From: DATFWC01 sp963777755
Lineage (GTDB): Bacteria > Pseudomonadota > Alphaproteobacteria > Rhizobiales > Xanthobacteraceae
Assembly (NCBI GenBank): GCA_963777755.1
Contig: CAVZSC010000026.1
Span: forward strand, 558,001-622,000
Length of the DNA stretch: 64,000 nt
Direction of reading: 5' to 3'
The translations under genes and the position numbers were made by a program. Below, one piece after another: positions 25,461 through 34,291 of the stretch. The number at the start of each line of letters is the position of its first letter. The stretch's first letter is position 1. The notes below the pieces were generated by a model that made no database searches, was not told where the DNA came from, and saw only the letters and a program-made list of their open reading frames with translations.

Positions 25461-26443
25461 ACCGCCGCACATTCATGACGCTGCTCGGCGGCGCGGCGGC
25501 GTGGCCGCTCGCGGCGCAGGCCCAGCAGGGCGACCGCATGCGCCGCATCGGCATCATGATGAACGCCGCCGCGAACGACCCCGGGCCCGAGGCCCACGTT
25601 GCGGCGTTCCGGCAGGCGATGCAGCAACTGGGCTGGGCCGAAGGCCGCAACGTGCAAATCGACGTGCGGTGGGCCGGGGGCAGTGCCGAGGCCTACCGGC
25701 GCTATGCGCCGGAGCTCGTCGCGCTTGCGCCCGACCTGGTTCTCGCGGCTGCCGTTCCAAGCGTGGCTGCGATCCAGGCGGTGAGCCGCTCCGTGCCGAT
25801 CGTGTTCACGCAGGCGATCGATCCGGTCGGCGCCGGCGCCGTCGCGAGCCTGTCGCGACCCGGCGGCAATGTCACCGGCTTCATGCAGTTCGAATACAGC
25901 CTGAGCGGCAAGTGGCCGGAGCTTCTCAAGGAGATCGCGCAACGAGTGACCCGCGTCGGGGTCCTGCGCGATCCGAGCAATCCTGCCGGCATCGGGCAAT
26001 GGGCCGTCATGCAGGCGATGGCGCCGTCGTTCGCAATGGAGATGATCCCGGTTTCGGTGCGCGATGCCGGCGAGATCGAGCGCGGCATCGCCGATTTCGC
26101 GCGCGGCCCGAATGACGGCCTGATCATGCCGGTGAGCGCGCGGGCGGTCAGTCAGGGGCGATTGATCATCGAGCAGGCGGCCCGGCACCGATTGCCCGCA
26201 GTCTATCCTTACCGCGACTTCGTGAGGTCCGGCGGCCTGGTTTCCTACGGCCCCGATTTGGCGAACCAGTACCGCCGCGCCGCGTCTTACGTCGATCGCA
26301 TCCTCAGGGGCGAAAAACCCGGCGACCTTCCGGTGCAGGCGCCCACGAAATACGAGCTGGTGGTCAACCTCAAGACCGCCAGGGCGCTCGGGCTGGAAAT
26401 CCCCGCGACCCTTCTGGCCCGCGCCGACGAGGTCATCGAGTGA
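25439..26443 (+). CDS. ABC_sub_bind family substrate-binding protein with IS110-derived N-terminus
   Basis: 334 residues from ATG 25439; a GTG at 25412 is also in frame. The first seven residues MPLSRHT are encoded by the end of IS110 copy C and fuse in frame to NRRTFMTLLGGAAAWPLAAQ. The body is complete: MRRIGIMMNAAANDPGPEAH, AFRQAMQQLGWAEGRNVQID, VASLSRPGGNVTG, LARADEVIE. This is the clearest case of the IS restoring a start codon. Ligand unknown. Confidence 0.88.
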   Translation: MPLSRHTNRRTFMTLLGGAAAWPLAAQAQQGDRMRRIGIMMNAAANDPGPEAHVAAFRQAMQQLGWAEGRNVQIDVRWAGGSAEAYRRYAPELVALAPDLVLAAAVPSVAAIQAVSRSVPIVFTQAIDPVGAGAVASLSRPGGNVTGFMQFEYSLSGKWPELLKEIAQRVTRVGVLRDPSNPAGIGQWAVMQAMAPSFAMEMIPVSVRDAGEIERGIADFARGPNDGLIMPVSARAVSQGRLIIEQAARHRLPAVYPYRDFVRSGGLVSYGPDLANQYRRAASYVDRILRGEKPGDLPVQAPTKYELVVNLKTARALGLEIPATLLARADEVIE

Positions 26444-26660
26444 GCGCCGAACCGTCACCGCTCGCGCGAACCTCGATACGGGCGCGGTCAAGCCATGCGG
26501 GCTGGAGGGTGGGCTGAATGCGGCGCGAGCTGCGATCGAGCATGCAAGCTTGCTTGCTTCCAGATGGGCGATGACTCCGAGACGCCTGATGGCGACATGG
26601 CGGAAGTATCGAGTTCCCGCCTCTGACCCGGAGCGGAACTCGAACAGACCGGCCGGTATT

Positions 26661-26690
26661 TTCAGAACAATTCAGGTTTTGCCCAAGGAC
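26661..26690 (+). promoter_or_regulatory. Conserved leader motif displaced from its gene
   Basis: ttcagaacaattcaggtttt then gcccaaggac. It lies 511 bp before the gene at 27201, against 47-107 bp elsewhere; the extra distance is the AT-rich block. Confidence 0.5.
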
Positions 26691-26699
26691 TTTGGGCTT

Positions 26700-27110
26700 G
26701 ACTGTGGATCACGTGCGCAGATGTTACAGTTTTCTGTGTGGTTGTTTCGCGTGTGTGTCTCACGAGTACAGAGTTGATCGGCTGTTAGATGCGTCCGTTA
26801 CGCCAGCCATAGAAATAGTACTGAACGGTAGAGTGTGGTGGGTAATCTTTGGTAACGTTAGTTATTGGTAACAGGTCGCTGAGATATATAAGATAGTGTT
26901 CACCACAGCGAGCAGATCAACCTCGCACAGTGACAACAAGAGAAGGAGGAGGTATCAAAGGAGCAAGCAAGAGAATTCAGAGACAAATGTAGATAGAGTA
27001 GAGAAGGTATAAGAAGATAATGTAGAAGGGAGATTTAGGTAAAAAAAAGAAATAAAAAATAGAAAGAAAAAAGAGAGAAAATAAGGGGAAAAAAGGAACC
27101 TGAGGACGTC
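26700..27110. other. AT-rich low-complexity block of foreign composition
   Basis: About 410 bases unlike anything else in the window. The first part is of mixed sequence (gttattggtaacaggtcgct, gatatataagatagtg), the last part is nearly all purine on the plus strand (aaaaaaaagaaataaaaaat and agaaagaaaaaagagagaaa). It codes for nothing credible. It may be recently acquired DNA, a polypurine tract or an assembly artefact. Confidence 0.7.
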
Positions 27111-27200
27111 GCATGGCCAGACTGGGAGCGCTACCGGGCGGCAGCTGCCTCGTCGGACACGGCGCAGTGTTCCGCACAAGCGCTGGGGCGCGGAGGAGAC

Positions 27201-28178
27201 ATGAAACGGCGGGAATTCATCGCGACAATTGCGGCGGCGGCGGCGTGGCCGCTGACGGCGCGCGCACAGCAGCCGATGCCTGTCGTCGGCTATCTCAGCT
27301 CCGGATCGGCCGGCGCATTCACATCGCGGCTCTCCGCGTTTCGCCACGGCCTCGCGGACGCCGGGTTTCATGAGGGCCAGAATCTTGCGATCGAGTACCG
27401 CTGGGCGGACGGACAGGACCAGCGCCTGCCGGCGATGGCCGCCGATCTCGTCCAGCGCCGTGTGAGCGTCATCGCTGCTCCGGGCGGGCTGGCTGCCGCA
27501 AGAGCGGCAAAAGCCGCGACCACGACGATTCCGGTTGTTTTCGAAACGGGGGCTAATCCGGTCCAGGCAGGACTCGTCGTCAGCTTGAGCCGCCCCGAAG
27601 GCAATATCACCGGCGTCACGTCGCTGAACGTGGAGGTCGGCCCCAAGCGACTGGAGCTCCTGCATGAGCTGGTGCCGGCCGCAAAAGCGATCGGCGTCCT
27701 CGTCAACCCGGCCAATTCGAATTCCGTAGCCGCGGGCAAGGAACTGGAGCCCGTAGCGCCCAAGCTCGGCCTTGAGCTCCATGCTCTGTCGGCGAGCCAG
27801 GACACCGATTTGGAGACGGCCGTTGCGACCCTGGCCGAACGTCGGGTCGGCGCGCTCGTTGTCACCCCGGACCCGTTCTTCATCAGCCGCAGCGAGCGGA
27901 TCGCCGCGCTGACGCTCGGACATGCGGTCCCTGCGGCCTTCCATACCCGCGAGTTCGTCGTCTTGGGCGGGCTGATGGGCTACGGCGGCAGCGTGGCGGA
28001 ATCGCACCGTCAGGCGGGTGTCTATGCCGGCCGGATTCTCAAGGGCGACCAGCCCGCCAACCTGCCGATCGTGCAAGTCACGAAAGTGGAGATCATGATC
28101 AACACGAAGACCGCCAAGGCACTCGGGATCACCGTGCCGATCCCGCTGCTCGGCCGCGCCGACGAGGTGATCGAGTAG
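27201..28178 (+). CDS. ABC_sub_bind family substrate-binding protein
   Basis: 325 residues from ATG 27201 behind ggaggag. Textbook member: MKRREFIATIAAAAAWPLTA signal ending RAQQ, MPVVGYLSSGSAGAFTSRLS, FRHGLADAGFHEGQNLAIEY, IPVVFETGANPVQAGLVVSL, SRPEGNITG (usually RPGGNVTG), and LLGRADEVIE. Its leader motif is separated from it by the AT-rich block, so its expression may have changed. Ligand unknown. Confidence 0.9.
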   Translation: MKRREFIATIAAAAAWPLTARAQQPMPVVGYLSSGSAGAFTSRLSAFRHGLADAGFHEGQNLAIEYRWADGQDQRLPAMAADLVQRRVSVIAAPGGLAAARAAKAATTTIPVVFETGANPVQAGLVVSLSRPEGNITGVTSLNVEVGPKRLELLHELVPAAKAIGVLVNPANSNSVAAGKELEPVAPKLGLELHALSASQDTDLETAVATLAERRVGALVVTPDPFFISRSERIAALTLGHAVPAAFHTREFVVLGGLMGYGGSVAESHRQAGVYAGRILKGDQPANLPIVQVTKVEIMINTKTAKALGITVPIPLLGRADEVIE

Positions 28179-28298
28179 CGCCTGCAGCCATCCGCATCGC
28201 CGACGCGGGCGCGCGGCCATGATAGAAGCGCGGCTTCGCCGGTTTCGCCCCGCCGGGCGAGACGGTCGCTCCGTATCACCGCCTTCAGGATCACCCGA

Positions 28299-29534
28299 AT
28301 GTCACGAGCCATTGTCCCGAGCGGCAGCCAGGCGCGGCTGATCCTGATCGGAACCGCCTTGTTGCTCGCGCTCGGCATGGGGATACGCCAGAGTTTCGGA
28401 CTGTTTCTGACGCCGGTCACGCAGGATCTGGCCGTTACGGCGGCCGATTTCACGCTGGCTCTGGCGATCCAGAACATCGTCTGGGGCCTCTCGCAGGCGT
28501 TGGTCGGCGCGACCGCCGACCGCTTCGGTCTACGCATCACGATGACAGCCGGCGCGGCGATCTACGTCGTCGGCTTGGGGCTCATGGCTGCGGCCCAAGG
28601 CGTGCCCGCGCTGATCATCTCCAACGGCCTGATCGGCGTGGCCTTGTCATGCACGGCGACGTCGTTGGCAATGAGCGCATGCGTGCGTGCGGTTTCGCAT
28701 GAGCGGCGGAGCATGGTGTTGGGCCTTGTCTCCGCGGCCGGATCGCTTGGCACTCTCGTGGTGCCGCTCGTCACGCAGGCTCTGCTCGCGCGCGAGCCAT
28801 GGCAGGTCGGCCTCATGTTTTTCGTATTGATGGCGGTTGCGATGCTGCCCGCTGCGTACTGGGCCGGCGGCGCCGACAGGATACCGGGGCACGGTACGGC
28901 AACGACCTCGATGCGCGAGGTGCTCGGCCAGGCCATGCGGAACCGCCGGTTTCTGGTGATGTCGGGGGCCTACTTCGTCTGCGGTCTCAATCTGATGTTC
29001 CTGACCACGCATCTGCCGGCTTATCTGGCGATCTGCGGCCAGGATCCGATGCTGAGCGCGGGAGCGCTCGCCGTGATCGGCGGTGCAAGCGCCATCGGCT
29101 CGTTGCTGACCGGCTGGCTCGGCGGGAGATATCCCAAGCACGTACTGCTGGGGCTTCTCTACATGCTGCGTTCGGTCATGTTCGCTGCCTATTTCGTGCT
29201 GCCGCCCACGCCGGCCAGCACGCTCTTGTTTGCGGCGGCGATGGGTATGCTGTGGTGGCCCGGCCTGGCGCCGCTTGTCGGTGGCTTGGTCGTCGAGATC
29301 TTCGGCACGCGCTATATGGCGACGCTGCTCGGCCTGTCGTTCGTCGTGCACCAGCTGGGGTCGTCGCTGGGAACCTGGGGTGGCGGGTTGATCTTCGATC
29401 TTTCCGGCTCTTATGATTCCGCTTGGCAGATCGGCGCGTTGATCGGGTTTGCCGCCGGTGTCGTCCAGATCGTCGCAGGTGGTCCAACCCGACGCGACGA
29501 TCGTATGTTGGCGCCCGCGGTTGCGACGACATAG
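28299..29534 (+). CDS. Major facilitator superfamily transporter
   Basis: 411 residues with about 12 membrane segments, such as LILIGTALLLALGMGIRQSF, AAIYVVGLGLMAAAQGVPAL and LLFAAAMGMLWWPGLAPLVG. The A-type motif between helices 2 and 3 is seen in LVGATADRFGLRITM. The layout resembles the oxalate/formate and monocarboxylate group of MFS carriers. No substrate can be assigned. Stands alone, 120 bp after an ABC_sub_bind gene. Confidence 0.88.
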   Translation: MSRAIVPSGSQARLILIGTALLLALGMGIRQSFGLFLTPVTQDLAVTAADFTLALAIQNIVWGLSQALVGATADRFGLRITMTAGAAIYVVGLGLMAAAQGVPALIISNGLIGVALSCTATSLAMSACVRAVSHERRSMVLGLVSAAGSLGTLVVPLVTQALLAREPWQVGLMFFVLMAVAMLPAAYWAGGADRIPGHGTATTSMREVLGQAMRNRRFLVMSGAYFVCGLNLMFLTTHLPAYLAICGQDPMLSAGALAVIGGASAIGSLLTGWLGGRYPKHVLLGLLYMLRSVMFAAYFVLPPTPASTLLFAAAMGMLWWPGLAPLVGGLVVEIFGTRYMATLLGLSFVVHQLGSSLGTWGGGLIFDLSGSYDSAWQIGALIGFAAGVVQIVAGGPTRRDDRMLAPAVATT

Positions 29535-29556
29535 TCCTGGGGCCGGAGCTTTCAGG

Positions 29557-29637
29557 ATCAACCTGAAGACCGCCAGGACGCTCGGCATCGAAGTCCCTGC
29601 AATGCTCCTCGGCCGCGCCGACGAGGTGATCGAATAG
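29557..29637 (+). pseudogene. C-terminal remnant of an ABC_sub_bind gene
   Basis: 27 codons: INLKTARTLGIEVPAMLLGR then ADEVIE and stop. Identical in type to the last residues of the intact family members. No upstream part remains; it abuts the MFS stop. Confidence 0.75.
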
Positions 29638-29675
29638 GCTGCGGCTATTGTGACCCGGAGCGGCCCTCATGCCGG

Positions 29676-29704
29676 TTCAGAACAATTCAGCCCGCCATAA
29701 GGAC
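29676..29704 (+). promoter_or_regulatory. Conserved leader motif upstream of an ABC_sub_bind gene
   Basis: ttcagaacaattcagcccgc then cataaggac, 47 bp before ATG 29751. The nearby ttgccggcgcctccgtggca is shared with the leader at 63276. Confidence 0.45.
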
Positions 29705-29750
29705 TTGCCGGCGCCTCCGTGGCACACTGGGTGCCATGGGAGAGTTCGCC

Positions 29751-30738
29751 ATGTCGCACTTGAGGCGCCGCGCGTTTATCGGTCTGCTCACCAGCGCGGC
29801 GGCATGGCCGTTCGCGGCGCGCGCGCAGCAGGGAGGCAAGGTCGCCAGGATAGGATTTCTGGGGGCGACATTCGCTTCGAGTTGGGCGAGCCGAACTCGA
29901 GGCATTTCGATCCGGCCTTCGTGATCTCGGTTACCTGGAAGGCAGGAACATCCTCATTGAATCACGCTGGGCGGAAGAGCAGTACGATCGGCTTCCTGCC
30001 CTGGCAGCCGAGTTGGTTCGTCTCGACGTGGACGTCCTTCTGACCTATGGGACTCCCGGCACCCTTGCGGCCAAACGTGCAACCACGGACGTTCCCATCG
30101 TCTTCCTTTATAGCGGCGATGCCGTCGCCGCCGGGCTCGTCGCCAGCCTCCCCCGACCCGGCGGGAACATCACCGGCTCCACCTACTTCCTGCCGCAACT
30201 CATGGCGAAACGGCTCGAGCTGCTCAAGGAGGCCATGCCGCAGATCGCACGGGTGGCCATCCTCGTGAAACCGGACAACCCGCTTTTCAAATCGACGCTG
30301 CCGGTCCTCGAGAGTGCTGCCAATTCGCTGAAGATCGAGCTGCAACAGTTCGACGCGCACAGCCCGGGCGAGTTCGAGATGGCTTTCTCGGCAATGGCCA
30401 GGAGTTGCATCGACGCGATCGTGATTCAGGAGGACGCAGTATTTCTCGGCAACTTGAGAGCGATCGCCGATCTTGCGGCGAGACAGTCGCTTCCCTTCGC
30501 AGGATCCAGCGAGTTTGCCGAAGCTGGCGCTCTGATCGGGTACGGCGTGGATTTTCTCGAAATGTGTCGCCGCGCGGCCGTGTTTGTGGACAAGATCGTC
30601 AGGGGCGCCAGGCCCGCCGACGTCCCGGTTGAGCAGGCCACCAAGTTCGAAACCGTGCTCAACATGAGGGCGGCGAGATCGCTCGGCGTCACGATACCCA
30701 CGTCGATCCTGCTGCGGGCCGACCGGGTGATCGAATGA
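29751..30738 (+). pseudogene. ABC_sub_bind family substrate-binding protein, frameshifted
   Basis: Starts MSHLRRRAFIGLLTSAAAWP at 29751 and reads well to GFLGATFASSWAS at about 29890. Then a different frame carries AELEAFRSGLRDLGYLEGRN, ESRWAEEQYDRLPALAAELV and on to the end, LLRADRVIE. A single-base shift in tgggcgagccg explains it. From an internal ATG at 30013 a 241-residue product could be made without signal peptide. Pseudogene or base-call error. The end DRVIE departs from the usual DEVIE. Confidence 0.8.
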
Positions 30739-30832
30739 AATCTTGCTGCAGTGCATGCGTCCGCAGCCGACCCTGAGCGGACATGGAGCGGGCAGCTCGC
30801 GCAACGAAACGTGTTGGAACCGGCAGCCGGGC

Positions 30833-31804
30833 TCAGTTCACCATGAGGCCTTGGGCCTTGATCACCTTGCCCCACTTGTCGGCTTCCACGGCGATGTGTT
30901 TTGCGAACCCGTCCGGAGTCAACGGCATCGGCTCGACGCCCAATTGGGAGAATCGCTCCTTCACCTTGGGATTGGTGAGCGCTTCGTTCATCGCATCGCT
31001 GAGCTTCTTGATGATCTCAGGGGGCGTCTGGGCGGGCGCGCCGAGCCCATACCAGCCGAAGGCATCGTAGTCCTGCACAAGCTCGCCGATGGCCGGGACG
31101 TCCGGCAACGCCGCCGTGCGCTTCGCGGTGGTCACCCCAAGGGCGCGCAGCTTCCCTTCGTGGATCAGCGGCAGGGCCTGCGCGATCGGATTGAAAACAA
31201 CCTGCACCTGTCCGGCGAGCAGATCGGGCATGTAGTTGCCGCGATACGGGACGTGAACCATCTTGGTTCCGGTCATGAGCTGGAACAGCTCGCCGCAAAC
31301 ATGGGGCGAGGTTCCGATGCCGGCCGAGGCCATGTTGACCTTGTCGGGATTGGCTTTGAGATAGGCGATGAACTCCGAAAGCGTCTTGACCGGAAACGAC
31401 GCCGGCACGACGATGACGAAAGCAGTCTTGGCGATGCCTGCGACCGGCGCGATGTCGCGGATGAAATCGAAGTTGAGATTCCGGTAGAGCGCCACGTTCA
31501 CCGCATTGGTCGAGACCGGCATCAGGATCGTGTAGCCGTCGGGCTCGGCTTTCGCGACGTATTCGGTGGCGATATTGCCGCCGGCGCCCGGCTTGTTCTC
31601 GATCACGAACTGCTGACCGAGGCGCTCCGACAGCTGTTGCCCGGTAAGACGCGCGATGATGTCAGGCGCGCTGCCGGCCGGGAACGTGACGATCAGCTGC
31701 ACCGGTCGCGCCGGATAGGCCTGCGCCCAGGCGATGCGCGACATCGCCGGGAGTGCGGCAGTGAATGCTGCGAGATGCAAGAACTTGCGGCGGGGAAGTT
31801 TCAT
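30833..31804 (-). CDS. TctC/Bug family tripartite tricarboxylate transporter binding protein
   Basis: 323 residues behind gggaggg. Tat-like signal MKLPRRKFLHLAAFTAALPA, then YPARPVQLIVTFPAGSAPDI, IARLTGQQLSERLGQQFVIE, NKPGAGGNIATEYVAKAEPD and GYTILMPVSTNAVN, the standard Bug fold opening. Bug proteins bind carboxylates and related compounds for the TctAB carrier or for sensing; TctA and TctB are not nearby. Its promoter side faces the double-hairpin repeat at 31829. Confidence 0.92.
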   Translation of the reverse strand: MKLPRRKFLHLAAFTAALPAMSRIAWAQAYPARPVQLIVTFPAGSAPDIIARLTGQQLSERLGQQFVIENKPGAGGNIATEYVAKAEPDGYTILMPVSTNAVNVALYRNLNFDFIRDIAPVAGIAKTAFVIVVPASFPVKTLSEFIAYLKANPDKVNMASAGIGTSPHVCGELFQLMTGTKMVHVPYRGNYMPDLLAGQVQVVFNPIAQALPLIHEGKLRALGVTTAKRTAALPDVPAIGELVQDYDAFGWYGLGAPAQTPPEIIKKLSDAMNEALTNPKVKERFSQLGVEPMPLTPDGFAKHIAVEADKWGKVIKAQGLMVN

Positions 31805-31828
31805 GTCGCTCCCTCCCAGGTGTGCAGC

Positions 31829-31995
31829 CTAGTGTCCCGGTTCCGACGTTCGTATCCCCTTGCGGCACCCCCTCATACGAACGTCGGAACCAAAGGGACA
31901 CTAGCAACCCTATGATTCTAGTGTGGCTTTGGATTTGACGTTCCTATGAAGGAGTTGCCGCAACGCTGATAGGAACGTCAAATCCGCCACACTAG
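31829..31995. repeat. Double-hairpin repeat, copy 1
   Basis: Two near-perfect palindromes, each bounded by CTAGTG and CACTAG. Hairpin A is 31829-31904 (stem ttccgacgttcgtat with atacgaacgtcggaa) and hairpin B 31918-31995 (stem ggatttgacgttcctat with ataggaacgtcaaatcc), joined by caaccctatgatt. The loops share a ttgcggc-type core, direct in A and inverted in B, so B is a diverged inverted copy of A. Copy 2 at 55155 is the reverse complement with only a few differences. I do not recognise this family. Confidence 0.9.
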
Positions 31996-32216
31996 CGACG
32001 GAACCGCGGAAAGCGGTGCGCCCACCGCGAGCCGGAGTTTAAAGATCGAAGCTTGGAATGCTTCTTGGCCGATGGCACCAGGGCTGCCACTCAAAGGGGA
32101 TTTCGGCATGTCCCGCCGGCAGCTCTCCAATCAGGCTACATCATGTTGGCACATGAACAAAGGGGTAATTTGACCGCTTGTGGCCGGCCGGCGCCCTGTG
32201 AAGACTGAGCCTTTGC

Positions 32217-32328
32217 CCGGCTCGCTGCAACCGTCACGTCGCCGCCCACCATGCACGCGCGCTTGCGGGTGATGGCGAGGCCCCAGCCGGTGCCGCTGTT
32301 GTCTGCGCTCGGCCGACTATCTACCATG
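32217..32328 (-). pseudogene. Histidine kinase ATPase-domain fragment
   Basis: The minus strand codes for NSGTGWGLAITRKRACMVGG then DVTVAAS, the G2 box and following helix of a HATPase_c domain (normally GTGLGLAI). Nothing of the rest of a kinase is present. It resembles the end of the kinase at 53581 and may be a displaced scrap of a similar gene. Confidence 0.5.
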
Positions 32329-32355
32329 AACCGGCGTGCGGGAACCCGAGGAGGC

Positions 32356-34176
32356 ATGACGTTGCAGCATGAGATCAAGCGGGAGCGGCCGACGGTCCCC
32401 GCCAACGCCAGGCTCGAATACGTGAGCGATGTCGCCGCCGAGATGCTCCGCCGGCTCGGGATCCGCTACGTGGTGCAGAATCCCGGTTCGAGCTTCGCCG
32501 GCCTGCATGACAGCCTGGTCAATTACCTCGGCAACCAGGATCCGACCATGATGCTCGCGCTCAACGAGCAGGTCGCGGTCGCGATCGGGCACGGCTACGC
32601 CAAGGTCGCCGACGAGCCGATCTGCGTGATCATGCATTCCAACGTCGGCCTGATGAACGGCATCATGGGCATCTACAACGCGTGGGTCGACCGCGTGCCC
32701 GTCTACATGATGGGTGCGACCGGCCCGCACGACACGACCCAGCGCACGCCGTGGATCCACTGGATTCACAACACCCGCGACCAGGCGGCGATGATTCGCC
32801 ATTTCATCAAGTGGGACGACACGCCCGGCTCGGCCGTCGCGCTCATGGAATCGATGCTGCGCGCCAATATCCTCGGCCGCACGCCACCCTATGGCCCGAC
32901 CTACATCTGTCTCGACGTCGCCATGCAGCAGCGCGCGATCCAGGGCGAAGTGCGGCTGCCCGATCCGGCGCGCTTTGCGCCACCCGCCGTGCCGGAGCCG
33001 CCGGAGGCGGAGATCGAACGCGCCGCCGACCTGCTCCTCGCCGCGAAGAACCCGGTCATCATGGCCGGGCGCGTTTCGCGCAGCCAGGCCGACTGGGACC
33101 GCCGCGTCAGGCTCGCCGAAATGCTCGGCGCCTCGGTCGTCACCGACGTGAAAACGGCGGCCGCGTTTCCGACCGGCCATGGCTTGCATGTCGGCATTCC
33201 GGGCGTGCATTTTCGCCTGCCGCAGAAAGAGACCGTGCGTGGATGCGACGTCGTGCTGGCGCTCGACTGGATCGACCTCGGCGGCATCCTCAATTTCGTC
33301 TACGACGGCGGAGAGGTGGCGGCCAAGATCATCCACGCCCAGGTCGATTCCTACGTTCACAACGGTTGGAGCATGGATCATCACGGGCTCGCGCCCGCCG
33401 ATGTGCCGATTCTCGCCGACCCCGACCGCTGCGTGGCGAAGCTTCTGGCGGTGATCGAGAAGCGGCTCGGCGGCAAACCGCGCTGGGACGGCAAGCGGCG
33501 CTGGCAAGGGCCGGCGGTGCCGAAGCTTGCCGACCGCGATCCGGATTCCGAGATCGACCTGGCGGCCATGAGCCTCGCCATGGCCGAGGCGCGCGAGGCG
33601 CACGACATCGTGCTCAGCCGCGCGCCGCTCGGCTGGATGCCGGAGTTCTATCCGTTGCGCGGGCCGCTCGACTATCTCGGCATGGACGGCGGCGCGGGCG
33701 TCGGCTCCGGTCCCGGTAACGCCGTCGGCCAGGCCCTGGCGCTGATGGGCAGCGGCAAGGTCTCGGTCTCCGTGATCGGGGACGGTGACCTGATGCAGGG
33801 CGTCACCGCGCTGTGGACCGCGGCGCGCTACCGCATCCCGGCCATGATGGTCGTGGTGAACAACCGCACCCATCTGAACGATGAGCTGATCCAGGAGAAG
33901 ATTGCCCGCGCCCGTGGCCGGCCGGTGGAGAATTCCTGGGTCGGCCAGCGCTTTTCCGATCCGTCGCTCGACATTCCCGGCGTCGCGCGGAGCCATGGCG
34001 TGCATGCCATCGGCACGGTGAGGCGGGTGGGCGATCTCGCGCGCGCATTCGAGGACGCGCTGAGGATAGCGGAAGGCGGCGCGCCCGTGCTGGTGGACGT
34101 GCTGTGCGAGCAGCGAATCAGCGCCTCGAGTCACGCCGAGAAGGGTGTCGAGACCGCCGGGACGGGGAAGGCCTAG
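32356..34176 (+). CDS. Thiamine pyrophosphate-dependent enzyme (acetolactate synthase/benzoylformate decarboxylase-like)
   Basis: 606 residues from ATG 32356, directly behind gaggagg; ATG 32326 is an alternative, as that spacing is short. N-terminal PYR domain: GIRYVVQNPGSSFAGLHDSL, LALNEQVAVAIGHGYAKVAD with the glutamate that activates TPP. Central domain from about residue 215 (ERAADLLLAAKNPVIMAGRV). C-terminal domain with the TPP motif GDGDLMQGVTALWTAARYRI...VVVNN. The reaction cannot be named; the family acts on 2-keto acids. Flanked by a TctC gene on each side at some distance, so a keto-acid pathway is possible. Confidence 0.88.
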   Translation: MTLQHEIKRERPTVPANARLEYVSDVAAEMLRRLGIRYVVQNPGSSFAGLHDSLVNYLGNQDPTMMLALNEQVAVAIGHGYAKVADEPICVIMHSNVGLMNGIMGIYNAWVDRVPVYMMGATGPHDTTQRTPWIHWIHNTRDQAAMIRHFIKWDDTPGSAVALMESMLRANILGRTPPYGPTYICLDVAMQQRAIQGEVRLPDPARFAPPAVPEPPEAEIERAADLLLAAKNPVIMAGRVSRSQADWDRRVRLAEMLGASVVTDVKTAAAFPTGHGLHVGIPGVHFRLPQKETVRGCDVVLALDWIDLGGILNFVYDGGEVAAKIIHAQVDSYVHNGWSMDHHGLAPADVPILADPDRCVAKLLAVIEKRLGGKPRWDGKRRWQGPAVPKLADRDPDSEIDLAAMSLAMAEAREAHDIVLSRAPLGWMPEFYPLRGPLDYLGMDGGAGVGSGPGNAVGQALALMGSGKVSVSVIGDGDLMQGVTALWTAARYRIPAMMVVVNNRTHLNDELIQEKIARARGRPVENSWVGQRFSDPSLDIPGVARSHGVHAIGTVRRVGDLARAFEDALRIAEGGAPVLVDVLCEQRISASSHAEKGVETAGTGKA

Positions 34177-34291
34177 TGGATCTAATTTGACGCTTGATAC
34201 CCGGTTTCACGTCCAAGGTGGGCAGACGTGGGCGTCGGGTTAGTGCCAACTGCGGACTCAAGCACTGCAGCAAATGACAGATTGCAATGGT

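Larger units (their letters stand above)
26444..27200. other. Long gene-free region with leader motif and foreign-looking AT-rich block
   Basis: 757 bp. The first 215 bp have normal GC-rich composition and end in the leader motif at 26661. Then comes the AT-rich block at about 26700-27110, then about 90 bp of normal leader before the gene at 27201. No RNA gene is recognised. Confidence 0.7.

Noticed and set aside
26955..27177. A Phe/Ser-rich minus-strand peptide (FFLFFISFFYL) as a membrane protein
   Set aside because: It is only the translation of the polypurine tract, without start signal or family.
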